Shown here in pieces: positions 54,832 to 63,417 of a stretch of DNA of 64,000 nucleotides. Under the pieces are notes generated by a model, which saw only the letters and a list, made by a program, of their open reading frames with translations, ran no database searches and had not been told where the DNA came from. Origin of the DNA: Paenibacillus contaminans (GTDB lineage: Bacteria; Bacillota; Bacilli; Paenibacillales; NBRC-103111); contig NZ_QMFB01000001.1 in the NCBI RefSeq assembly GCF_003285015.1, positions 310,001-374,000 on the forward strand, given 5' to 3'. The position numbers and the translations under genes are program-made. Position 1 is the stretch's first letter; each line of letters begins with the position of its first letter.

Positions 54832-56751
54832 ATGAGAAAAATCAAAAGAGCTGTTCATATCGATTTCCACAACTTGCCGGATATTGCCGACTTCGGCGCC
54901 AATTTCGATGCGCAAGTGTTCGCTAACACGCTCAAGGAAGCGCACGTCGAACACGTGAACGTTTTTGCCAAATGCAATATCGGCTTCGCCTACTATCCGA
55001 CGACACTTGGCACGATGCATCCTCACCTGCATTTTGATATGTTCGGGCAAATCGTGGAAGCGTGCCGCAAGGTGAATATTGGCGTAACCGCCTACTTGAA
55101 CGTTGGCCTCGATCATGAGATGGCCAGAAAACATCGCGATTGGACTGTCGTCAACAAAGACGGGCAAGTGCTCTACGGCGACCGCACGGCCAACTTTTTT
55201 CGCACGATGTGCTTGAATACCGGATACCGTCAATATTTGCTGGGCATGATTCGCGAAATTACGGAACGATACCCCGTGGAAGGTTTTTTTCTGGATATTA
55301 TGTTTCTCATTGAGCCTTGTTATGGAAACGAGTGCCTGGAAGCGATCAAAGCGAAGGGCGGAAATCCGCTGAATGATAAAGAGGTGCGGGATTTCTCGCA
55401 GGAGACGCTGATCTCCTTCTCGCGGGAAGTGAAAGCCATTATTGGACCGGATAAATTTTTGTATCTGAACGGGTTGCTGCCGGCCGATACGGAGGGGCTG
55501 CGCACGCATATCGAGATCGAATGTTTGCCGTGCGTCTGGGGGTATGATTTTTTTCCGGCGCATGCGGCATACGCGCGAAATCTGTGGCAGCAGGCGTTGT
55601 ACATGACCGGGAGGTTCAGCGCGGACTGGGCCGATTTTGGCGGGTTGCAGAACAAAGCATCCTTGCTGAATGACTGTTGGGATGCGCTGATGAACGGTTT
55701 GACGACTTCGATCGGCGATCATATGCACCCCCGCGACGGCTTGAATCCAACCGTATATCGGATGATTGGCGAAATCTATAGGGAACTGGAACGTCTTGAA
55801 CCGTGGACGGAAGATGCCGAGGTGTTGGCGGATATCGGGATATTGGAGCTGGCAGGCGGTCATTTATGCGATGGGCATGCCGGCGTTGCCCGGATGCTGG
55901 GAGAATTGAAGTTTACGTATGACATTATTGACGAGCGTCACGATTTTGCCAAATACAGGGTTCTGATTTTGCCGGACAATGTGCGCGTTTCACCGGATCT
56001 GGCGTCCAGACTGCGGCAGTTCATCGCCGGCGGAGGCGGCGTCCTCAGCACCGGTCATTCCGGATTAAACCCGGAAGGCACGGCTTTTACCCTTGAGGAA
56101 TGGAAGATGTCGTATGCAGGCGAAGACCCCTGGAACAGCTCATACTTTCGCATGCGGAAAGACACAGGCGGCGAAATTCCGGACATGCTGTGCGGGATTT
56201 ACAAACAGGGCATTTTGCTGCAGGTAGACGAGGGAGCGGAGGAGATCGCCGAATATTGGCAGCCTTACTTCAATCGGCAGTGGGATGGCTTTCACGGGTC
56301 GTTCTACACGCCGCCGGACCGCTATGCGGGACATCCGGCAGTGGCAAAAGCGGGTTCGATTATCCAGTTCTGCTTCCCGGTTTTTGGTGCGTATATGAAG
56401 CACGCAATGAATTTCCACAAGCGTATGGTCGGCTACTGCCTGAACGGTCTATTGCCAGTTCCGTTGATTAAATGCGAAGGCATTCCATCGACGGCGCGAA
56501 TAGCGGTGACGGCTAAACATAACATGCGGATGATTCAGGTAAAACTGACACATCCCGAGCCGAGAGGCAAGCTGAATATTATCGAAGACTTGCCATCGCT
56601 GGATGGCGCAGTCGTATGGGTAAAGGGGGAATCAGCGAACCGCGTCTATTCGGCGCCAGGGAAAGAAGCGCTGCCATTTGAAATCAGTGATGGCTATATT
56701 CGGATCCCACTGCCGAGAATTGACGGTTATGCCATGTTTGTAGTTGAATGA
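54832..56751 (+). CDS. GHL6-type glycoside hydrolase with a beta-galactosidase-trimerisation-like domain
   Basis: The 639-residue protein starts with a TIM-barrel-like GHL6 domain (VHIDFHNLPDIADFG, VFAKCNIGFAYYPT, VTAYLNVGLDHE, FFLDIMF), where acidic residues at the strand ends may be catalytic. Residues about 330-420 form a class I amidotransferase-like fold (ADIGILELAGGHLC, VLILPDNVRVSPDL, FIAGGGGVLSTGHSG) as in beta-galactosidase trimerisation domains. A C-terminal beta domain follows. There is no signal peptide, so it is cytosolic. GGAGG at 54813-54817 lies 14 bases before the ATG. Its place before the importer suggests breakdown of the imported oligosaccharide. Confidence 0.83.
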   Translation: MRKIKRAVHIDFHNLPDIADFGANFDAQVFANTLKEAHVEHVNVFAKCNIGFAYYPTTLGTMHPHLHFDMFGQIVEACRKVNIGVTAYLNVGLDHEMARKHRDWTVVNKDGQVLYGDRTANFFRTMCLNTGYRQYLLGMIREITERYPVEGFFLDIMFLIEPCYGNECLEAIKAKGGNPLNDKEVRDFSQETLISFSREVKAIIGPDKFLYLNGLLPADTEGLRTHIEIECLPCVWGYDFFPAHAAYARNLWQQALYMTGRFSADWADFGGLQNKASLLNDCWDALMNGLTTSIGDHMHPRDGLNPTVYRMIGEIYRELERLEPWTEDAEVLADIGILELAGGHLCDGHAGVARMLGELKFTYDIIDERHDFAKYRVLILPDNVRVSPDLASRLRQFIAGGGGVLSTGHSGLNPEGTAFTLEEWKMSYAGEDPWNSSYFRMRKDTGGEIPDMLCGIYKQGILLQVDEGAEEIAEYWQPYFNRQWDGFHGSFYTPPDRYAGHPAVAKAGSIIQFCFPVFGAYMKHAMNFHKRMVGYCLNGLLPVPLIKCEGIPSTARIAVTAKHNMRMIQVKLTHPEPRGKLNIIEDLPSLDGAVVWVKGESANRVYSAPGKEALPFEISDGYIRIPLPRIDGYAMFVVE

Positions 56752-56779
56752 CAACGATTCTAAACGGGAGGTTAGACGA

Positions 56780-58516
56780 ATGAAAAAAAGCAGTCTCATG
56801 CTTCTGATTGCCATGGTTATGTCCCTATTGGCGGGGGCTCTTCAAGCAAGCGCATACAATGACCCGAACCGGCCAGTGAACCCGGTGTATGAAATGACGG
56901 TAGTAGAAGCCAATGAAAATACGGTTACGAAGAGGGGCTTCAGCAACGCTATTATCGAATTGAAAAATAATGAATTGCTGCTTACCTATGACGACTTCAG
57001 CGATATTCAGGATCAATCAACGGGGCATATTTCGGGCAAAATTTCTACAGATGGCGGTAGGACCTGGGGAACGAGTTTTGTTGTACAGGGAAATATAGGT
57101 AATCGGAATGTCATGAACCAGGGGATTGTTCGGTTGAAGTCCGGTGAACTTGCTTTGTTTTTTCTCAAGAACGATGATGACACACATCAGTTCATGTATA
57201 TGATACGTTCCGCTGATGAAGGAAGAACTTGGGGAGATCCTGTACAGCTAACATCGAGTGCAGAATCGGGAAACCAACCGACTGGCAATGACCGTGCCGT
57301 CGTACTTAGCTCCGGGAGAATTGTTATGCCGATCTTTGGAAAAGGACCGGGAATAACGGCTGGCATACGTACCGTCTATTCGGATGATGATGGGGATACC
57401 TGGCAGTTGGGGGGGATTGTCGATTTCAGCCATCTCAGCTCGACGGCATATCCTACGGAACCTGTCCTGGTCGAATTGAAAGATCATCGCCTCATGATGA
57501 TGATTCGCACAACGCTCGGTAAAATTTACAAAGCGTATTCGGAAGACGGCGGCGAAACATGGGGCGGAGCGATCGCGACCGATCTGAATTCTCCTTATAC
57601 GCCGTATGCGCTTAAGAGAATTCCGGACAACGGCATGGGGCCGCTGATGCTCATCTGGAATAACACGACGAATCCTGCTGAACGTCGGCCTTTAACGATG
57701 GCGATCTCCAATGATGAAGGAGAGACGTGGACGAATTTCATCAATCTTCAACCTCCCAGCGGGCTAGGTGTTTATGATGCTGCTTATCCGTCTGTCACTA
57801 CGTACCGCGATGAGCTTTTGATTGTCTATTATACGAAGTATTTTTATAACAATTTCGCAAATTCGACATTGCCGCTAAAGCTGCAAATTTGGAAGCTGGC
57901 CGATGTTACGGCGGGAACCGGTTTCGGCAACGCAACAGCCTTAACGTCATCTGTCAACTCGGTTGAGTCCGGCAAAACATTTAAAGTGAAATACCGCTTA
58001 AACAGTGTCGCCGCGGCGGTGTATGCGCAGGACGTCTCTGTCGCTTACGATCCGGCGGCCGTTGAATTCGTATCGGCAACGTCGATCAAATCCGGGGTCA
58101 GTCTGCTTGAAACCGGTACGGCGGCGGGCGAAGTCCAACTGATATTGGCCAGCGCAGGTGCCGGTAACGCGGTAGTCGATGCTACGGACATTGTGGAGCT
58201 CACCTTCCGGGCGAAATATGTCTCGCAAGCAACGACCAGCGAGATCCGAATCGACAGCGCCACGTTGGCCGATGGACAAGGCATCGAATATGCGGCTGCC
58301 GCTTCTTCGTTCAGCGTTCAAATTGCGCCGGTCGTGATCGGTGATCTGAATCATGACAACAAAGTGACGATTGGAGATTTGGCGCTTATCGCCGCTAATT
58401 ACGGCAAAGATTCGAACAGTCCGGATTGGGCGTTAATCGAGCATGCCGATTTGAATCACGATGGCAAGATCGACATCGAGGATCTGGTGCTGCAAGCTCG
58501 CAAAATCAAAAAATAG
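56780..58516 (+). CDS. Secreted sialidase-fold enzyme with cohesin-like and dockerin domains
   Basis: ATG 56780 follows GGGAGG and gives a signal peptide (KKSSLMLLIAMVMSLLAG, cleavage near ASA); the frame extends back to 56744. Five Asp-boxes (STDGGRTWG, SADEGRTWG, SDDDGDTWQ, SEDGGETWG, SNDEGETWT) mark a sialidase propeller over residues 30-385. A cohesin-like domain follows (about 395-500, DVSVAYDPAAVEFVSA), then a type I dockerin with two calcium loops (DLNHDNKVTIGDLALIA and DLNHDGKIDIEDLVLQA). In 578 residues it holds both halves of a docking pair, which is unusual. The glycan it acts on is unknown. Confidence 0.88.
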   Translation: MKKSSLMLLIAMVMSLLAGALQASAYNDPNRPVNPVYEMTVVEANENTVTKRGFSNAIIELKNNELLLTYDDFSDIQDQSTGHISGKISTDGGRTWGTSFVVQGNIGNRNVMNQGIVRLKSGELALFFLKNDDDTHQFMYMIRSADEGRTWGDPVQLTSSAESGNQPTGNDRAVVLSSGRIVMPIFGKGPGITAGIRTVYSDDDGDTWQLGGIVDFSHLSSTAYPTEPVLVELKDHRLMMMIRTTLGKIYKAYSEDGGETWGGAIATDLNSPYTPYALKRIPDNGMGPLMLIWNNTTNPAERRPLTMAISNDEGETWTNFINLQPPSGLGVYDAAYPSVTTYRDELLIVYYTKYFYNNFANSTLPLKLQIWKLADVTAGTGFGNATALTSSVNSVESGKTFKVKYRLNSVAAAVYAQDVSVAYDPAAVEFVSATSIKSGVSLLETGTAAGEVQLILASAGAGNAVVDATDIVELTFRAKYVSQATTSEIRIDSATLADGQGIEYAAAASSFSVQIAPVVIGDLNHDNKVTIGDLALIAANYGKDSNSPDWALIEHADLNHDGKIDIEDLVLQARKIKK

Positions 58517-58599
58517 TATGCATATTGCGGTCCGGGAGGGGGAAGCGTTTCAGCTTCTCCTTACCGGAGGCAGATCAAGATGAAGGCAGGTGATCTGAT

Positions 58600-59601
58600 T
58601 TGCTCAGGCGAATCGTATGGCTGGCGATTTTGTTGATGGGCACGGCTCATCTGTTATATGCCCCGGCATATGCCGAAGCGGCTCCCATATATGAGTTGAT
58701 TGCGGGCAAGATCGCAAACGGACAAGTTACGCTGACAGTAAGCGGGAAAAACCTTGTCGAATTTTACGGCTACGAAGCTGAATTTTCCTATGATCCCGAA
58801 TCCCTTGAGCTTCTGGAGTTCAATTCCGGCCGGGAAGGCTTCGCGATTGCGCCGATCGTCAAAAACAACAAAGTGATTATCGCGCATACAAAAATCGGCG
58901 ATGTGGCCGGCGACCGGGGAAATATCGCGATCGGCACGCTGACGTTCAAGCTCAAAAAGTACGGGGAATCAACCGTGAAGTGGGAATCGATCAAGGTCGT
59001 CACCGGACAGGCGCAAAGTACGACAACAGCCGTTGGCAAGCGCGTTGCGATTAGCAAAGCGTTCGCCGATCTCGACGGGCATTGGGCGAAGGCGGATATC
59101 GAATGGCTCGCGATGAAGGGCATTATCGAAGGCGTGGATGACACGCATTTCAAGCCGGACGCCGAGGTGACAAGGGCGCAATTCGTCGCGATGATGGCAA
59201 GAGCGCTAAAGCTGCAGGTTTCGACGACAGTCGATCCGTTCGATGACGTGCCGCAGGACGCCTGGTATGCAGATGCCGTGCGAAACGCCTACGCTGCGGG
59301 TATGATTAACGGCATCACGTATGAACGCTTCGCGCCTGAACGAGATATTACGAGGGAAGAGATGACGGTTATGTTGATGCGGGCGGGCAGACATGTTGCG
59401 GCAGACGTTTTTAAGGACGTATCAATCGAGCTGACATTTACGGATGCGAGCGAGATCAGCAAGTGGGCTGTTGGCGATGTCACGCTTGCCTTGCATGCCG
59501 GTCTGATGCAGGGCGGACTGTATAACAAATTTATGCCGCAATCACAGGCAACTCGCGCGGAGGCGGCTGTTGTCATCAAACGATTATTATCGCACCTGTA
59601 G
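58600..59601 (+). CDS. Cohesin-SLH cell-wall anchoring protein
   Basis: The 333-residue protein has a signal peptide (cleavage near AYAEA), one cohesin-like domain (about 30-150, YEAEFSYDPESLELLEF) and three SLH repeats (FADLDGHWAKADIEWLA, FDDVPQDAWYADAVRNA, FTDASEISKWAVGDVTLA). SLH repeats bind pyruvylated wall polymer, so the cohesin would face outward from the wall. The start is TTG 58600, nine bases after AGGCAGG. It follows the dockerin enzyme by 83 bases and could hold it on the cell surface, in the manner of a one-cohesin scaffoldin. Confidence 0.88.
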   Translation: MLRRIVWLAILLMGTAHLLYAPAYAEAAPIYELIAGKIANGQVTLTVSGKNLVEFYGYEAEFSYDPESLELLEFNSGREGFAIAPIVKNNKVIIAHTKIGDVAGDRGNIAIGTLTFKLKKYGESTVKWESIKVVTGQAQSTTTAVGKRVAISKAFADLDGHWAKADIEWLAMKGIIEGVDDTHFKPDAEVTRAQFVAMMARALKLQVSTTVDPFDDVPQDAWYADAVRNAYAAGMINGITYERFAPERDITREEMTVMLMRAGRHVAADVFKDVSIELTFTDASEISKWAVGDVTLALHAGLMQGGLYNKFMPQSQATRAEAAVVIKRLLSHL

Positions 59602-59650
59602 GGGAAACAATCAGCATGAAGCCAGAAAAAAGATCGGGAACGATAGTTTA

Positions 59651-59730
59651 ACATTATCCACCCAATCTTAAGCTTTTGGAATGGTTCCGGCATGTGCCGA
59701 GTGTTACGATAAACAAAGAAAGCGCTTGAA
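59651..59730 (+). promoter_or_regulatory. Long shared promoter element, copy 2, with cre-like end
   Basis: Second copy of the element at 54668, with a one-base gap near the middle. TGTTACGAT is the matching extended -10 box, and AGAAAGCGCTTGAA (59717-59730) the cre-like end, which keeps AAGCGCTT intact. It drives the second importer operon. Confidence 0.7.
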
Positions 59731-59754
59731 AAAACAGCGAAGGAGCTATTGCAA

Positions 59755-61452
59755 ATGAAAAAGGGGATTATGTCGTTCGTGTCTGGTGTGCTGGCCATCA
59801 GCGTAGTTGCAGGTTGCTCGTCAAGCAATAACAACGAGGGAGGATCATCGTCATCACCATCGCCATCGTTACCGGCATCCGCAACCAAGGCTGAGCCGGC
59901 GACGCTGACATTCGGGACTTACCACGTACCGGCAGATTCGCGTGACGACTTTGACCAGACTGCGGTCGGGAAGGCAATCAAAGAGAAGTTGAACATCACG
60001 CTCAAAATTCGCGGCTCCCAAAATGTAGAGCAGGATTTTGTAGCGGACATGGCTGCGAATAATTTGCCGGATATCTTTATGGTTACCGCCAGCAGCACAA
60101 CGCCGCAAAGCCTGGAAATGATGACGAAGGCCGCGAAAGAAGGGATGCTTGCCGACCTGACCGACTATATTCAGAAAACGGATATTTTGAAGGACGTCAT
60201 GAAGCCGAATCGGATGCCGCTCTATACGTCGAACAGCGTCTTCAATCCGGAGTTCAACGGCAAGGTGCATTTCCTTCCCGCCTGGTATTCGACAAAAGAA
60301 CCGGCATTAAACGGCTTCGGGTTATATTTGCGGGGCGACATTGCGAAGCAACTGAATTTCGACACGTTATCGATTCGTACGCCTGATGACCTGTATCAGC
60401 TGGCCAAGAAGGTCAAAGAAGGAAACTTCAAAGACGTGAACGGCAAACCGGTATACCCGATCGGGATGATTAGCGCCTGGAATCAAAACTTATATCAACT
60501 GTTCAGAGGGTTCGACTACGGAAAAAGCGGATTCGCGCTGATCGACGGCAAAATCAAAAGCTTCATCGAATCGGAGCAAATTTGGCAACAAATACAGTTC
60601 GTTCGCAAGCTGGTTGCAGAAGGATTGATCGATCAGGAATCGTTCGCGCACTCCTATCAGATTGGCTCCGAGAAAGTAGCTCAGGGACGCAATGCCGTTA
60701 TGCCGTACCTTGCTGAAGGAGTGGTGCAGACATTAGCTGATACGCATCCTGAAATGAAGTATGTCGCGCTGTCGCCGATGAACGATTTCACCGGATCCTC
60801 GGATCAAGTCATCAACTTGGGGATGGAACCGTATCTGATGATCGGCGTATCCAAGAAAACGAATGTCGAAGCTGCCGTGCGTCTGTTGGATTGGCTGAAT
60901 ACAAAGGAAGGCAGGGCGACTGTCGGTTATGGAGCCAAGGATCAACAATGGACGTTCGTTGACAAAGGTCTTGCCAAGATGAAGGACGAAGTTTTTGCCG
61001 AAATGCAAGCCGATACGACTGCTTTCCAAATCAAATACGGTACCGGAAGCAAACTAGAAATTCCAGCGCTCATTACCGGTTTCGATGCTGCTTACGATAT
61101 TTACGGCGGTAACCTAAGGAACCCGTGGTATCTGAATAACAAAGAAGTATACGACAAGGTTGATGCTTACATAAAGGTCGTCATGCCTAAGCTTGTCGTC
61201 AAAAATCAATTGGACATCAGTATGTTGATGACGAATTATCCGCAGAAGGATCAATTGATGCCGGTCCTGCAGCAGTTGAAAGACATCCTCGCCCGCTGCT
61301 ATCTGGCGAAAACCGACAAAGAGGCGCAAGACCTGTTGGAAGGCTATCGTTCAACATTGAACAAGAACGGTTATCAGGAATATATTCAGTTTCTGCAGAA
61401 GGAATATGACAAAGATCCTTCCGTTTATCTCGTTTCCTCGGGAACGTATTAA
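59755..61452 (+). CDS. Carbohydrate ABC transporter substrate-binding lipoprotein, long type
   Basis: ATG 59755 lies nine bases after AAGGAG, so it was preferred over TTG 59749; it gives a lipoprotein signal with lipobox VVAGC and a serine/proline linker. At 565 residues it belongs to the long LipO/YtcQ-like binding proteins, which pair with LplB/YtcP permeases, as here. Features include LPDIFMVTASSTTPQSLEM near the first hinge and MGVEPYLMIGVSKKT-like sequence late in the protein. It should capture an oligosaccharide released by the enzymes upstream. It is the first gene of a three-gene importer operon without ATPase. Confidence 0.92.
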   Translation: MKKGIMSFVSGVLAISVVAGCSSSNNNEGGSSSSPSPSLPASATKAEPATLTFGTYHVPADSRDDFDQTAVGKAIKEKLNITLKIRGSQNVEQDFVADMAANNLPDIFMVTASSTTPQSLEMMTKAAKEGMLADLTDYIQKTDILKDVMKPNRMPLYTSNSVFNPEFNGKVHFLPAWYSTKEPALNGFGLYLRGDIAKQLNFDTLSIRTPDDLYQLAKKVKEGNFKDVNGKPVYPIGMISAWNQNLYQLFRGFDYGKSGFALIDGKIKSFIESEQIWQQIQFVRKLVAEGLIDQESFAHSYQIGSEKVAQGRNAVMPYLAEGVVQTLADTHPEMKYVALSPMNDFTGSSDQVINLGMEPYLMIGVSKKTNVEAAVRLLDWLNTKEGRATVGYGAKDQQWTFVDKGLAKMKDEVFAEMQADTTAFQIKYGTGSKLEIPALITGFDAAYDIYGGNLRNPWYLNNKEVYDKVDAYIKVVMPKLVVKNQLDISMLMTNYPQKDQLMPVLQQLKDILARCYLAKTDKEAQDLLEGYRSTLNKNGYQEYIQFLQKEYDKDPSVYLVSSGTY

Positions 61453-61527
61453 GATGTGTTGGAAGAACGCTGTTGCCGCCCATAAGTTATGAGCGGCAAC
61501 ATATTCAGACAGAATGGGTGAACGATT

Positions 61528-62430
61528 ATGAAGGGTATGTTCGAGTATTTGAAAAAAAATGTTCAAGTGTATATCATCATTGTTCCGGCGATTATTTACT
61601 TTTTTATTTTCAACTATTTGCCGATGCTGGGGCTGTCGCTCGCTTTCCAGGATTATAAATTTTCCAAAGGCATGTTTCTTAGTCCGTGGATAGGGTTCAG
61701 ATACTTCGAAGCTTTTTTTAATTATTTCAATTTCTGGAATATTATCAAGAATACACTCGTTATTAGTTTTTACAAGCTTATCTTGTTTTTTCCGATACCG
61801 ATTGTTTTCGCGATTATGCTGAATGAAATTCGGAACAAATTTTTCAAGCAAGTGCTTCAGACGATTTTTTATATGCCTTATTTTATTTCCTGGGTAGTCG
61901 CCATTACCATTTTTCAGCAATTCCTTTCTATCGACGGAATTATTAATCAAATTCGTGCATCGTTCGGGTATGAAGCGATTTATTATATGAACGATCCGTT
62001 TTATTTTTACCCGATCATGTTTATTTCTTATGTATGGAAAGTGACGGGGTGGAGCGCGATTATTTATTTGGCGGCTATATCCGGCATTGATCCCGAACTG
62101 TTCGAAGCTGCGAAAGTCGATGGGGCCGGTAAATTGATCCAAATATGGCATATCACAATCCCTTCCCTTGTTCCTATAGCTGCCGTTTTGTTTATTCTAA
62201 GCCTCTCATCGTTATTACATGCCGGATGGGAGCACGTTTATTTGCTTCGCACGCCAGGCAATATGAACGTATCCGACATCCTGGACACGTATGTGATCCA
62301 GACAGGGTTTTCGAATGGCCAAATCGGTTATGCAACAGCCGTTTCCTTGTTCCAAAGCGTGATCGGTTTAATCTTTGTTATCATTTCCAACGCAATTATT
62401 AAAAGGAAAAGCGAAGTCAGCGTCTTTTAA
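61528..62430 (+). CDS. Carbohydrate ABC transporter permease, LplB type
   Basis: A 300-residue, six-segment membrane protein that begins with a short cytoplasmic stretch and VQVYIIIVPAIIYFFIFNYLPM, the LplB-type start. The EAA loop is EAAKVDGAGKLIQIWHITIP near residue 194. The ribosome site is weak (GGGTGA). It pairs with the next permease to form the channel. Confidence 0.92.
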   Translation: MKGMFEYLKKNVQVYIIIVPAIIYFFIFNYLPMLGLSLAFQDYKFSKGMFLSPWIGFRYFEAFFNYFNFWNIIKNTLVISFYKLILFFPIPIVFAIMLNEIRNKFFKQVLQTIFYMPYFISWVVAITIFQQFLSIDGIINQIRASFGYEAIYYMNDPFYFYPIMFISYVWKVTGWSAIIYLAAISGIDPELFEAAKVDGAGKLIQIWHITIPSLVPIAAVLFILSLSSLLHAGWEHVYLLRTPGNMNVSDILDTYVIQTGFSNGQIGYATAVSLFQSVIGLIFVIISNAIIKRKSEVSVF

Positions 62431-62463
62431 TCCGGCGGAAACTACATTTTTGGGGGTTTTGCA

Positions 62464-63339
62464 ATGATCAAGCGCAGGTCACCGCTAGGTTTCATGAATG
62501 CGTTTCTGTTATTCATGCTCGGCCTGATGACGGTGTATCCTTTTTACAATATTTATGTGTATGCGTTTAACGAAGGGCTAGATTCTTTAAAGGGCGTTCT
62601 ATATGTATGGCCGAGAAAGTTTACCTTCGACAATATCGTGAAAGCGTTGACGCAGGAAGGGATTATGGCCGCCTTTCAATTGTCCGTGCTGCGCACGGCA
62701 GTAGGCACGCTGTTGACGCTGGTCTGCTCGTCTTCGCTCGCTTACGCCATGACAAGAAGGGAGATTAAAGGATATCGGTTCTTCTCGACGTATTTCTTTA
62801 TCACGTTTATTTTTAGCGGAGGGCTCATTCCCTTTTATATTATGATAGTGAAGCTTCATCTTTATGATACGTTCTGGGTGCTTGTACTGCCGGGCATTTA
62901 CAGCTTCTGGTACATGATCATTTTCCGCACCTTTTTCGACTCGATCCCAAAAGCGTTGTCGGAAGCTGCGGCGGTTGAAGGCGCCTCTTTCATGCATATT
63001 TTCGTTCGCATTATGGTCCCGCTGTCGAAACCGGTATATGCGACGATCGGTCTGCTCGCCGGCGTCAATTATTGGAATGACTGGTTCGCCGGCCTATTCT
63101 TCGTCAAGAAGGCATCTCTGCTCCCGCTGCAAAGCTTGCTGCAGAAAGTGATGAACCAGACGGATATGATCAGTAAATTCGGGCTTGTCCCAGGCGATAA
63201 CACATTGACGCAAACCGTGACGCCTTATTCGATCAAGCTGGCGATTGTCGTCATTTCGATCACGCCGATTATTCTCGTGTACCCGTTCCTGCAAAAGTAT
63301 TTCGCCAAAGGGATGATGCTTGGTTCGATCAAAGGATAG
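62464..63339 (+). CDS. Carbohydrate ABC transporter permease, YtcP type
   Basis: A 291-residue membrane protein with EAA loop EAAAVEGASFMHIFVRIMVP near residue 170 and the family ending KYFAKGMMLGSIKG. GGGGG lies eight bases before the ATG. It is the last gene of the importer; the sensor kinase follows after 78 bases with its own cre-like site. Confidence 0.92.
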   Translation: MIKRRSPLGFMNAFLLFMLGLMTVYPFYNIYVYAFNEGLDSLKGVLYVWPRKFTFDNIVKALTQEGIMAAFQLSVLRTAVGTLLTLVCSSSLAYAMTRREIKGYRFFSTYFFITFIFSGGLIPFYIMIVKLHLYDTFWVLVLPGIYSFWYMIIFRTFFDSIPKALSEAAAVEGASFMHIFVRIMVPLSKPVYATIGLLAGVNYWNDWFAGLFFVKKASLLPLQSLLQKVMNQTDMISKFGLVPGDNTLTQTVTPYSIKLAIVVISITPIILVYPFLQKYFAKGMMLGSIKG

Positions 63340-63382
63340 GCTATCCATCTGTTCGTTTGGTATGATAAAATAAATCTCGCAA

Positions 63383-63396
63383 TAAGAACGCTTTCA
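63383..63396 (+). promoter_or_regulatory. Probable cre site before the sensor kinase
   Basis: TAAGAACGCTTTCA matches 12 of 14 positions of the cre palindrome and ends 21 bases before the kinase start. Confidence 0.55.
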
Positions 63397-63417
63397 TCGC
63401 TCAGGAGAGGACGTGAC

